From Priapulus caudatus (lineage: Eukaryota; Priapulida; Priapulimorpha; Priapulimorphida; Priapulidae): 23,819 nt of DNA. The position numbers and the translations under genes were made by a program. Numbering within the stretch: the first letter of the stretch is position 1; every line of letters starts with the position of its first letter. The notes under the pieces are model-generated. The model was given only the letters and a program-made list of their open reading frames with translations, was not told where the DNA came from and ran no database searches. Location: contig NW_014578152.1 in the NCBI RefSeq assembly GCF_000485595.1, positions 38,716-62,534 on the forward strand. Direction: 5' to 3'. This document shows positions 9,437-17,989 of this stretch, in pieces.

Positions 9437-9610
9437 CTAGTGTTCCTCAATCAGACCCTCAAAGCGCATTGCCTTGAGGACCCCTGCATCCCTGTATTCC
9501 TCGTCGTCGTCGATGAAGTCAGAGTCCGAGTCGTAGCCATCATTGTCTCCGGCAGCTGGCGTAGGCTCATCATCGTCTCTGGCAGCTGGCGTAGGCTCAT
9601 GATCAGAAAC
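9437..9610 (-). CDS. Possible last exon of hAT gene, acidic tail
   Basis: After a TG-rich intron, an open frame with EPTPAARDDDEPTPAAGDND and then DSDSDFIDDDEEYRDAG runs to a stop at 9437. Acidic Asp/Ser tails close many ZNF862/KIAA1586-like hAT proteins, so this may be the genuine 3' end joined to the N-terminal exons after loss of the middle. The acceptor is unclear; GATCATGAG at about 9599 would be in phase. It contains a two-copy 30-bp tandem repeat. Confidence 0.4.
   Translation of the reverse strand, partial: VSDHEPTPAARDDDEPTPAAGDNDGYDSDSDFIDDDEEYRDAGVLKAMRFEGLIEEH
9551..9610. repeat. 30-bp tandem repeat, two copies
   Basis: GGCAGCTGGCGTAGGCTCAT followed by a 10-base variable part, at 9551-9580 and 9581-9610. 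In the minus-strand frame it repeats the peptide DDEPTPAA(R/G)D. Confidence 0.85.
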
Positions 9611-9642
9611 CGCACGTATGCGTGCGTGTGTGTGTGTCATAC

Positions 9643-10640
9643 CTTGATCTCTCCACCAATGCACAATCTGGCATATATAATTTCCACTTCAGTGACACTT
9701 GTATCTGTGCTTCCATCGGAGAGAATCGATACAAATTTTGAGTTTTTGATTTCTTCACCAATTTTATTTAGTTCCGCTTTGGCTATATATTTAGCGAACT
9801 CTTTAGCACTATTGCTGTTCAAATATGTGCTGCCCGTGTCCAGTCCTTTAGCCTGATCTAGCTGGGCCATCCAAACAAAATCAGAGTATGGGCGACCAGC
9901 ACGACTGAGTGCATGCACTGTTCTAAAGAGCAACAATAGTTTGTCAAAAATGGCCTTGTTTAACGATTCTATTGATTTCTGTGCTTCAGTCGGTACACCA
10001 GTAATAATCCTGTGTCTTCCAGCCATGATGTCGACACTGCGAGTGTGGATATTGCTACTCTCGTGGCAATTCAGAGTATCTACCTTGGCGCTAGTCCAGG
10101 TGAATTGCCCTTGGTCATTAACATCCGTACACCACGTGCAGGTCATCGACTCAGAATCGATCCGTAGCCATGGTCTCCCCTGCTTCCACGACTCAAGGAA
10201 TTTACGATTTTTTCTGTTCTGCTCATATCTGAAATTAAAAACAGAATTAATGTATAAGCTAGAGCCTCATCACCTGAATTATTGGAAATTGGTACCTGGT
10301 GAAAATAGGGACGACGACATACGTAGTTATTTGTAATCAAATTTCTCGAAAATAACAATACATTACTATAATCATGTAGACAATACTGTAATTGTATTTG
10401 TAACGTATGGCGAATTGGTACCTGTCGAAAATTGGTGTCAACCGAGTTGTTTACAATCACATTCTCGCGAATATATCACTATAGTCATATAACAATACAC
10501 CGTGCTTTGTATCCACAGTTTGAATCTGTAACGTATGGACAAAATCAGAATGATACTTACTTTGCATACTTGGATGGCGCCGCTAAAGCGGCCCCTGGGC
10601 GTTTCAAAAATTCCCAACCGGCCCTCAGCTGTTCGGCCAT
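9643..10640 (-). CDS. hAT transposase N-terminal part, two exons
   Basis: Exon 1 is 10640-10561: ATG, MAEQLRAGWEFLKRPGAALA, then donor AAA|GTAAGT. Exon 2 is 10228-9643: acceptor TTTTTAATTTCAG; the two bases from exon 1 plus A make a Lys codon, so the join is in frame (YAKYEQNRKNRKFLESW). Domains: a zinc finger of TTF/BED type (CTWC ... CHESSNIH), a helix LLLLFRTVHALSRAGRPYSD, and the start of the RNase-H-like transposase fold with LSDGSTDTSV, where the first Asp would be catalytic. This is the layout of ZNF862/KIAA1586-like proteins. Exon 2 ends at AAG|GTATGA (9642-9637), phase 0. Full-length relatives continue for several hundred residues; here the second and third catalytic residues and the dimerisation domain are absent. 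All 222 codons are open, which is notable for a deleted copy. Confidence 0.8.
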
Positions 10641-10652
10641 TTTCTTTCCAAG

Positions 10653-10678
10653 TGACGCCAGGTGCGTGACGCCAGGCC
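10653..10678 (-). promoter_or_regulatory. Repeated TGACGCC motif upstream of hAT gene
   Basis: TGACGCCAGG occurs twice in tandem (10653-10662 and 10668-10677 on the plus strand), 13 to 38 bp upstream of the minus-strand start codon at 10640. The core resembles a half CRE site. It is probably part of the element's promoter or 5' UTR; this is inference. Confidence 0.3.
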
Positions 10679-11034
10679 GGTATCGTAACGGACATTTTCA
10701 TTGGTTAGAATTTGTTCTTTGACCAATCGCAGTACAGATAACAAGTCGCATTCATGATAAATGCCGATCGGATGTTGCCGTGCCGTAAACCGATGAAATG
10801 AAAAAATCCAAGACGCTCCGATTGTACTGCTATTTTCCGGTTTCAAACTCGAGGTACTTTACTTTAATAGTAAACAGTACAAACACATCGATGTTTAGTA
10901 TTCTCTCATATTTCGGCGGTCGCCCAAATATTTTTCTTTGGGCCAGTGACTGCCTGGTTCTGTGCCAATTTCGGTCGCCCAAGCAAGACATTGGTCGCCA
11001 TTGGCGACCTGGCGACCGTCTATTTCAGGCACTG

Positions 11035-11309
11035 GGTATCCAATGATTCGTGTATCCCTCACTGGGACATCTTTCACTAAATAACGGAATACGTCCAGGT
11101 CGAAATCGGTGGAGTACGGCGATGCCTTGTTACCCTGACCCCGCAACACTTTTTCAAATAAACTAAGCTGGGTCCTCGCAGTGGCCAGCCGAATTTCCGA
11201 AATATCTGGCCTGTCGAATCTGCTGATGATGTCATTAGTAAGCAACTGATGGTTCCCATGTTGAGGAGTTGCTGGGATAATTAGCCCACTTTATGAGATA
11301 TTCTTCATT
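11035..11309 (-). pseudogene. Chromodomain exon of the DUF6589 gene
   Basis: A good acceptor (TTTGTGGTTTCAG, CAG at 11312-11310) precedes NEEYLIKWANYPSNSSTWEPS, the C-terminal two thirds of a chromodomain; the W of IKW and the W of TWEP would be two of the aromatic cage residues that bind methyl-lysine. A frameshift near 11245 then leads into LTNDIISRFDRPDIS (the chromodomain C-terminal helix) and a linker with ASPYSTDFDLDVFRYLVKD. The frame runs to the edge of the hAT element at 11034. The first part of the chromodomain must lie in an exon at or beyond the gap at 11347-11371. The chromodomain call rests on the YLIKW..YP...TWEP pattern, which is clear. Confidence 0.7.
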
Positions 11310-11346
11310 CTGAAACCACAAAAAGGAGAGATTAGGACTGAAAACA

Positions 11347-11371
11347 NNNNNNNNNNNNNNNNNNNNNNNNN
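11347..11371. other. Assembly gap (25 N)
   Basis: A run of N. The exon that would hold the first part of the chromodomain may lie at or beyond this gap. Confidence 1.
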
Positions 11372-12104
11372 GGAGAGAGATTCGTCGGGTCAATGCTGAT
11401 CAGATATATAGGGTTTGTTTGGGGTGAACTCTACGTGGGGTGAAGATAGACAGACACGACAGACAGACAGCCAAAACCAGGCCTCGCCCTATTATAGGTT
11501 GGCGGTAAACATCCTAGGCTACATCCTTGCCCCCTAAAACATGTGGCGTTGTGCAAATGATTGATTTCCCCTATGAAGCTGAATAACTCAAAGTAAAGAC
11601 ATTTGAGGCATGTAATCATTATAATATAGAATGTAGGATATGCAATACAGAAAATTTGCAATATAATTATAGTGCCGTATATACGTTTGGTTTTATTATA
11701 ATTGTAAGACATAGTTAGGAAGATGTTTTCTGATTGCAGAGTCCAAAGATCTGCTGCCGCGAATCTCGTATCGCATTAACGACGAAAAAGGTACTAGTTT
11801 ATTAGATTGTTTTGTAATCGAAAATAAGGCAATTTCTAATGAGTGCACGTCATTGAGCCAGGCACATATTTACGTCTTCAGCCTGAAAGTTTAAGTCAAT
11901 TTGTAATCTTTCCAGTTTTAGTATTTGTTTTTTGTCAATGGGTCCAGTTTTGCTGCAATTCCACCAGCGCACATAAAACGCCGCTATCAAGAATAGATTT
12001 TTCCAGAGTTAGCCTCAACATGTTCTATATAAGATGGTGCTTTACGAAAAAATTAGGCTCAAAAGGTCTTAGAATCAGTTCTTAATTTTTCTAACTTTTA
12101 ATAT

Positions 12105-12145
12105 GTACTAGCTGAACCCCGCGCACCGCGCGGGCTTAGGACTGT
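12105..12145. other. GC-rich hairpin
   Basis: CCCCGCGCACCGCGCGGG forms a short perfect stem in otherwise AT-rich sequence, preceded by TACTAGCTG. It may be the end of an unrecognised retroelement nested in the long-TIR element. Confidence 0.35.
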
Positions 12146-13540
12146 GATCATCGTGTACCAGTAGCAGTATGTATGTGTAATGGTGTGATATGGAATTTTA
12201 ATATTTTTTTAAGTAAGAAACAATTTTATTTTCAGCGATGTGTTCTTATGTATAGCAAATTTTTGAACTCGCATTTCCACCCTAGGGGCTTGCATCCAGA
12301 CGACGTGTTTTTAACGCTGGGTTTTACGGTAAATATAAATAAGCAGTACCACACAACACGTGTCTCAATAACAGCACTGGTGCTGCGCAATTGATTATTC
12401 GTTGAGCAGGTGGCAATTCGGCCAATTGGCGAATTGGCATGTCATAGGCACATCGATGAAAGCTCGTCTTTTTATCTTTAACAATGCCTGTGTTTCCTTT
12501 GTTAAGTCTCATCCTGCATGGAATTAAAGAACCACCCCCCTTTTTTTATTAAAATCTTAGCCTAAAAGCATGTTCTTTTGAAGGGTCTAAATGGGAATTT
12601 TAGCCTAACATGTTCTTAAATCTAATGTTCTTAATCGCGTTTATGACGTAAGTTTCCTCTAAGTCATCGGACGTGCCGCCAAAGAACAATTCAGCGATGC
12701 TTCAGAAACATCAATACCTGCCGACAGGTGAGGATCACTGCGGCCTTGTACACTTTACTTGTATAAATATCACCTTATAATTAGCTGTAGACACAGCCCT
12801 CGTTCGACCCGGTTCTCGTATTACCCCCTCGATTCCTTCGATCGAATTCCTGTCAATTTTTTTCTAAAATTCTATCATTACCCCCTTTTTTGTTCGTAAC
12901 ATAGATACGATTTCTGTTGATGAACGTTGAGGCGAAGTATCGTATTTGACTGGGTTTACAGCTTTGACAGTATCCTGTTAGGCAGCGCAGAGACGTCATT
13001 GTATTAAAAAAAATGCATAAGTCAAGTCATCCGTGCAGAGAGTGGAATACAATCAGAGTCGTTACCACGCAGACGAGACACACAGCTAAGTTAAACTTAT
13101 GCCATCTTCCTTTTTTATGGTAGTGTAATGTTAAATATAGAATACAAACGTCCCCTTTATGGCATTGTTTTTGGAGGATTGCATTTTAATGGTGGATTGA
13201 CTTAGATTGAAATCTATAATATTTCTTAGATTGCTGCGTTTATGCTATGTTTTGTCTAAGCCGGGTGTTTTCCATCAAGGGTGGAGCTAATACTGGTGCC
13301 ATGTATTTAAGATCTGCAAGCCAGCCATAAATGACCTCCGCTCCTTGATGAATTGCATGGGGCACGCAGATTCACAATATCAGCGCCTATTGCAAGCCCG
13401 CCCGCATCCCCATTATGTTGGGGGGGAGAAACATAAAACTTGTTGTTCACTTTTCATTCATTCATTTACTTCTAAATTCAATTTGTATCAATTTCGTCTG
13501 CTAATTCGTTTAACAGTTCTCTCGCGATTAAAATCTGCTG
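12146..13540. other. Centre of long-TIR element, no gene recognised
   Basis: Short open frames only. TTAGCCTAA followed by (A)CATGTTCTT recurs about 50 bp apart (12557-12575 and 12601-12618). CCGACAG|GTGAGG at about 12722-12733 resembles a splice donor on the plus strand, but no exon can be supported. Confidence 0.35.
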
Positions 13541-13552
13541 AGTAACCCTCCA

Positions 13553-13682
13553 TGGGGGCCGCCATCTTTGATCAAGCGAGCGCACAGCGAGCGCACAGCG
13601 AGCGCTCGTGTGTCGTTCAGGAGGCGCTGCGTTCGTTCATCGAGCGTTCGCATCGAGCGCTCGCTCTCCTGAACACGCCTCT
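13553..13682 (-). promoter_or_regulatory. GAGCG-rich palindrome next to YY1-like ATGGCGGC
   Basis: AAAGATGGCGGC on the minus strand (13560-13571) matches the YY1 element often found at animal transcription starts. Next to it, 13575-13680 is full of CGAGCG/CGCTCG units; GTTCAGGAG (13615-13623) pairs with CTCCTGAAC (13666-13674), and CGAGCGCTCG occurs twice. A short minus-strand frame starts at the ATG (MAAPMEGYSADFNRER) but stops after about 20 codons. It could be an old promoter or CpG-rich 5' end. Confidence 0.3.
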
Positions 13683-14256
13683 GAAATGCAAAACTGTGCA
13701 TGGAAAAGATAGCACTAAAACTTTCATGCTGAAAGAGTAAATAATGTTGCCTGGCATCAATCGTTGCCACTCAATTAGAATTGCTTGCTTTAAATTTCTG
13801 AAACGTATTGTCTTTAACCATTAAAAAAATCCTAATAAACTAGCATACCTTTTTCGTTTCCTTATGCGACTACGGATTCGCGGCAGCAGATTTTGGACTC
13901 TACAATTTCAGAAAATCTCCTAACTAATTTAATTATAATGAAACAAACGTATATACGGCAAACTATAATTATATAGCAAATTTTCTGCTATTGATATCCT
14001 ACTTCTTTTATATGATCTCACATGCCTCAAAATGTCTTTAGCTTTCAGTTTATTCATTTACATAGGAAAATCAATAATTCACCACGCCATGTTTAAAAGG
14101 ATAGTAGACTCTAGGATTTTACTGCATACAGTTGTAATTACTGTATACCAAATCGTCTATACCCACACGTACTTGTTACCAGATACCTAATTTAATTGTT
14201 ATAATTAATTCTACATCATTGCTACAAAATTTGAAAGGTGCCATTGACACCCGCAA

Positions 14257-14459
14257 CAGTGATGCCACCCTAAAAAAGTTGCGCATTTGCCAATTTATTT
14301 CGCACGTTACAGACCGAGGGTGTGAAACTAGAGACAGACTAAGACCAAGATATTAAAATTTGTTTGCTTTTAAATTTATAAATAAGAAACACCCTCGGTC
14401 TGTAGCCCTTGGCTGAAAAGTGGGTTTGCGCAACTCCTGCGCTTTGAGTGGCGCCACTG
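14257..14459. mobile_element. hAT-like MITE, 203 bp
   Basis: The left end CAGTGATGCCACC and the right end (read inverted) CAGTGGCGCCACT are related terminal repeats starting CAGTG. GTTGCGCA recurs in both arms, and an inner perfect 16-bp inverted repeat, TACAGACCGAGGGTGT (14308-14323 and 14389-14404), encloses the AT-rich centre. No coding capacity. Flanking 8-bp sequences (ACCCGCAA, TCGTAAAA) are not a clear target duplication. Confidence 0.7.
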
Positions 14460-14626
14460 TCGTAAAAACGCAATACCTAATTTTTAACTAGTATATAACT
14501 AGTATCCGCAGCCGCGCGCGCGCGGTCTATTGGCTAAAACATGGCGCCTGAGCTGAGGTTGTCGCTACGCTCTTTATGGAGGTACGCTAGAGTAAACGAT
14601 CCTTTTAAAGAAAATATTATAATTAC

Positions 14627-14896
14627 CTGTGCTTGGCCAGCACGCATTTTCCTTCTTTTTCCGGCGTGACATATGGGCTCCACAACCCCTTTCGTTTTGA
14701 TGCCAGATAGCCTGCCGTCTGGCGGCTGAAGGTGGCATGAGCTTCTCGACGTTTCAGATTGCTCTTGGCCGTTGACAACAATGCCCAAGAACATGTTGGG
14801 CAGAGGAAGCGTTGGCACTTTTGCTTTGGGGTCAGTTGCAGGTGTAATTTTTTATAACGTTGAATTGCAATTTGCACACTGCTGCGGCTCTGCCAT
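14627..14896 (-). CDS. Candidate first exon with Cys motif, in-frame TAA
   Basis: From ATG 14896 the frame gives MAEPQQCANCNSTL, a TAA at 14854-14852, then continues KITPATDPKAKV to FLGIVVNGQEQSETSRSSCH and ends at GCACAG|GTAATT (14626), phase 0: 90 codons with a single stop. The CANC pair and a second Cys 50 residues on suggest a treble-clef-type N-terminal zinc domain. A GTCACGTGAC box lies 30 bp upstream of the ATG. A second frame across 14877-14623 is also open, so frame choice is uncertain. I do not recognise the family. Confidence 0.3.
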
Positions 14897-14925
14897 ATTT
14901 GTGTGCATTTACCACGTTGCTTTTT

Positions 14926-14935
14926 GTCACGTGAC
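14926..14935 (-). promoter_or_regulatory. E-box GTCACGTGAC
   Basis: A perfect 10-bp palindrome of the USF/MITF type, 30 bp upstream of the candidate start codon at 14896 on the minus strand. Confidence 0.45.
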
Positions 14936-15179
14936 TCGGGTTTGTTATGGAGTAATTCTATTTAGAATAACATGAATATTAATAGATAAACGAAAAACAA
15001 ACAAACGTAATTGAAGGATATGGTTAAATTCATTTTATTTTAATTTCCTAGCCACAATAACGATATGAGAGCAAACCATTTCTTTCTGTATTCATTTTTC
15101 TGTCTGCTAAGAACACTATTAAAGCTAGATAGACACACACTTCGTTGCGGATCAGCTTTATTGAGCTGCGAGCCCTCCG

Positions 15180-15345
15180 ATTGGTCGGTGAAGGATACGT
15201 GCCACATCCACGTGCTATTTCTCAGGTATCCCGTGATGCATCCGCTTTAGAAACCAAAGTTTGCCGATCGCTATGAACATTGGGAAACAGCTCACGAGAA
15301 ATGGCGGTCAAAATATCGCAGCTCGTCGCTTCGAAGTGTTGCAAC
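15180..15345 (+). promoter_or_regulatory. Promoter-like block: CCAAT, E-box, ATGGCGG
   Basis: GATTGGTCGG (inverted CCAAT, about 15179-15188), CACGTG (15209-15214) and, about 90 bp on, AAATGGCGG with a 14-codon open frame from the ATG near 15302 that ends at a weak donor CAACAG|GTTATA. A further ATGGCGCC with nearby ATTGG lies at about 14530-14545. With the minus-strand E-box at 14926 this could be a divergent promoter, but no downstream exon on the plus strand is recognised. Confidence 0.25.
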
Positions 15346-15960
15346 AGGTTATATCAGTTTAATACAGAGCATTGTGATACATAGTAAGTCGCCGGATAGC
15401 GGAGAAAGGTTTGTGTTTAGAATAAACCCAGTTTGGAAGTTGTAGTCTCGAAAAACAAACCATAAAACCGCCCTGAGCGAATCACTCGGGGCGCCTCCAC
15501 AGAAAACTATAGTACGCGTTGTAACCCTACTCTTGTTGGGTTACATTATTGTATCTACTCGTCCACCAACTAGACTCATGAAGCATATCTGAAAATACAA
15601 GTACTTTTGCCATTTAATAATAATACTAATATGCTGCATTAATATAGCGCTTAATAGGAATGGAACTTCCTCTCTAGGCACTGTAGAGTCTACCCTTGGT
15701 CTTCAGGTACAGTTGACACCCGCCCAATTATCTTGAACACAACCTAACCTCCCTGGGGAGCATACAAGCCCGGCCGCCATAGCAAAGCTGCCATGCTCAC
15801 AGCTACAGGTATATTACACGCGACCAAGGTTCCCATTACTCCTAGGTAGAGACAAGCAATCATATGTATTTATACTGTTCATTCATCAGTGCATTCATCA
15901 GTCGGAAACTCAGGATAGTTTACTTTTATGTGTTGTACTTGTGGAAAACAAACCTGCACT
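15346..15960. other. Non-coding; possible dispersed repeat 15640-15850
   Basis: 15640-15850 (TATAGCGCTTAATAGGAATGG onward, with GGCCGCCATAGCAAAGCTGC) has the look of a dispersed invertebrate repeat, but I have no second copy in the window to prove it. No DUF4806 C-terminal exon was found here. Confidence 0.35.
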
Positions 15961-15981
15961 TTAATGAGTGATCAAACTTAC

Positions 15982-17623
15982 CATTTTCTTCTTGAAGCTT
16001 GCATCAACAAGCTTTGAGTCAAGAAGCTTGAAGTCCTCCACTGTTTGGACTGGGTCCTGGATTGGTTCACTTAGGTCCTCGTCATCCTCGTCCATTACTG
16101 CCGTTCTCGACACATGAGTCCGAAACTCCTCTTTCAGCTGGCGCAGCCCTTCTTCTAGTCTCTGTAGGGCGCACAGTACTTGTACTTGAAAGTTGCCTAT
16201 TAAAAGTTCACACAAAAATAATGCATTGCAGTTATAGTCATTCAAAACTTTGATAAAAAATGATTAGCATAGATATTTTCTATATTTGTCCAATATTGTC
16301 ATTTCAGGAATATATTACTCAGATTCAATGACAACACCTGTGCAGCACATCTAACAAATCATCACATTCTGGAAAATTTAAAAGCAACCTTGTGTAAGAA
16401 AACTATCCCCATGCCTTGTTGATGAAATACATTACATATGCCTTAATAAATTTTCTCTCACATCCAAGCCCAAATCAATGTTGTTTGCAGTTTATACGCT
16501 GTACAGTACATCTTCTGATAATAAAAAAATCTCTGAAATTAACTTTGTGAAATGCTCTCAGAAAATACTTACTTTCCGTCGATGACCAATTCCTTACAGC
16601 AGTAGTGTGGCGTGACGGGGAGCTGGATGAGGATGATGTGGGCTTGTTGAATGAGCGTGGGTAACTGGATGTTGAGGGCGAACTTCATGTTGAGGGCCAA
16701 TTGAGAGAGTGGGATGAGGGCGAATTGGAGGACTGGGTGAATGAGGTTGAGGGCACAGCAAAACGATTTGTTGATTTGGTAGCGGTCAGTTTGGGCATTT
16801 CTACTGTCGTCGCCTTCTTCTTTGGACTACGGCGTAGTTCGGATAAAATTGGTGCCTCTCCTGGGTCCGATTCAAGATCTGAAAAAACAGAGACACATCA
16901 CAAGTTTAAAATCTGTATTGTCCATTTGTTTTTCCACTGGTGAAAACTTGTACCGTTTACACAGAAGAAAACCACAGTTGGCATATACATGATAAATCAC
17001 AAAGAATGTAAAAATTAATGGGGTGGCTTCAAGCCCAATGTGTTCATTAAAGTAGGCTGACATAGAAATTAATTAATAAAATGTACATGTTTGTTAAGCT
17101 TTAACCTGTCAGTATATGATTTTTTTACCAGAAATTTCTTATTGGTTATTCTTATCGGTTATTTTCAGCTATTGTCGGATAACGTAGGCCTACAGAATCA
17201 TGCATGAATACGGAGTAGTTCACACAATTAAAATTAAAACTGAAATGTGTAGTCAGGTATAAATACCGTGAATTCCAACACAGTCCTGTCTGGCCAAAAA
17301 GTAACTGTCTGTTTGCTTAAATAGCTAATAGCAATGTGTTAAGAAAAGCTAACAGAAGGAAATGACAATCCTGTAAAAAGCTGAATAGGGAAATTTTGTG
17401 AAGTTGTCCATAAGAAACGAAAGTCAATCTTTTTCACATAAAATATGCTTAATACTTCGCCCATGGGTTTGAAACATTTATTTACCCGCATCACTTCCTG
17501 AAGAATCGGTGAATCTTGCTGGTGGGCGTCTCGTCCTCTTCTACACACGGATGTCGTCTTTAGACTCCAGGGTGGATGTCTCCTCTGCCTGCCTGGCAAC
17601 TTGTAGGGCCTTATCATGGTTGG
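15982..17623 (-). pseudogene. DUF4806-type gene, three exons, two in-frame stops
   Basis: Exon a, 17623-17486 (acceptor ATCTGTACAG, donor GCGG|GTAAAT): NHDKALQVARQAEETSTLES, an in-frame TAG at 17543-17541, then KRTRRPPARFTDSSGSDA. Exon b, 16878-16573 (acceptor CTGTTTTTTCAG, donor GAAA|GTAAGT): LESDPGEAPILSELRRSPKK, a Ser/Thr/Pro-rich low-complexity stretch with a TGA at 16687-16685. Exon c, 16184-15982 (acceptor TTTCAAG, donor ATG|GTAAGT): QVLCALQRLEEGLRQLKEEF, an acidic patch, then VQTVEDFKLLDSKLVDASFK, the first part of the DUF4806 domain as I know it. Phases match at both joins (1/2 and 1/2). The 5' exon and the rest of DUF4806 were not found. The (K/R)RxRRPPxRF motif followed by a coiled helix and TVEDF..L is the recurrent layout of this invertebrate family; its function is unknown. 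The stops imply a pseudogene unless they are sequence errors. Confidence 0.65.
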
Positions 17624-17989
17624 CTGTACAGATATAAATATAAAAACATCTTTCCTAAAGCTACAATATGATTTGATATACAGTATATTAAAAAAAGGGC
17701 TCTCACTTCATTGGAAATTCAATTTGTCAATTCATGTGTCTACTGCATTAATAAAAGGCAAACAAGATGTAAAAACATACAGGAAAAACAGGCAATTTCG
17801 GAGCCATTCCAATTGACCAAAAAATATAATATATGACCAAAAATAAAATAAAATAATAATAACAAAAAGAAATTGACTTTTGAATGCATCAACTGTTTTC
17901 GTTCTTTTTGTGTGTCGATTCATAGACTGGTTTTGCAACAAATCTAAAAAACCTGTCGTAATAAGGGTTGGGATAACATCTATTAATAT

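Larger units (their letters stand above)
9280..11034 (-). mobile_element. hAT transposon, internally deleted, in DUF6589 gene
   Basis: Both ends carry the inverted repeat CAGTGCCTGAAAT (9280-9292 and its reverse complement at 11022-11034). The CAGTG start is typical of hAT elements. Subterminal repeats occur inside: GGGCCAG/TGGCCCAAAT motifs on the left and GGTCGCC/GGCGACC motifs on the right, of the sort bound by transposase. It encodes a truncated hAT transposase (10640 to about 9437) on the minus strand. I could not find an 8-bp target duplication: the flanks are TGCTACAG and GGTATCCA. CAGTG is repeated just outside the left end (CAGTGCTACAGCAGTGCC), so the exact left boundary is uncertain by about 11 bp. 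Confidence 0.8.
4819..11309 (-). pseudogene. Chromodomain plus DUF6589 gene, broken, with nested hAT
   Basis: One split gene in the order: chromodomain exon (11309 to about 11035), hAT insertion (9280-11034), then body segments at 9279-8909, 8786-8558, 8291-7924, 7669-7415, 7250-6996, about 6926-6392 and the terminal exon 5180-4819. Intron phases match at the joins 8909/8786 (0), 8558/8291 (1), 7924/7669 (0) and 7415/7250 (0), which is strong evidence for a single transcript unit. The body matches the pattern I know for DUF6589 proteins (CFDNVNQRVSVRHQTRD, LYADALSCERGND, REKGTLVHL, the WN..VN motif, and a C-terminal AGRKHKSF block). Disabling features: TGA at 8957-8959, TAA at 7945-7947, frameshifts near 11245, 9145-9160, 6690 and 6430, a stop at 6996, and the hAT element. 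The 5' exon lies beyond the assembly gap. Function of the family is unproven; transposase ancestry is possible. Confidence 0.7.
11506..14122. mobile_element. 2.6-kb element or foldback with long diverged inverted arms
   Basis: The left arm, about 11506-11955, is matched in inverse by about 13686-14122. Matching landmarks in order from the outside: ATCCTAG; AAACATG..GCG; AAAGACATTT(T)GAGGCATGT; GTAGGATAT; AGAAAATTTGC; TATAATTATAGT; GCCGTATATACGTTTG; TTAGGAGAT; AGAGTCCAAA; CTGCTGCCGCGAATC; CTAGTTTATTAG; CCAGGCA; CAGTTTTGC. The arms have many small indels, so the element is old. The 1.7-kb centre has no recognisable transposase on either strand. A long-TIR DNA transposon that lost its gene, or an inverted duplication, are both possible. 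Confidence 0.75.

Noticed and set aside
10895-11034. Continuation of the DUF6589 segment frame past 11034
   Set aside because: This part lies within the hAT terminal region (GGTCGCC repeats), so the codons are fortuitous.
9272-11042. 8-bp target duplication of the hAT element
   Set aside because: The flanks TGCTACAG and GGTATCCA do not match, and shifting the left boundary to the outer CAGTG at 9269 did not help.
12722-12733. Plus-strand exon ending CCGACAG|GTGAGG
   Set aside because: The donor is good, but upstream frames are short and no acceptor or second exon is visible.
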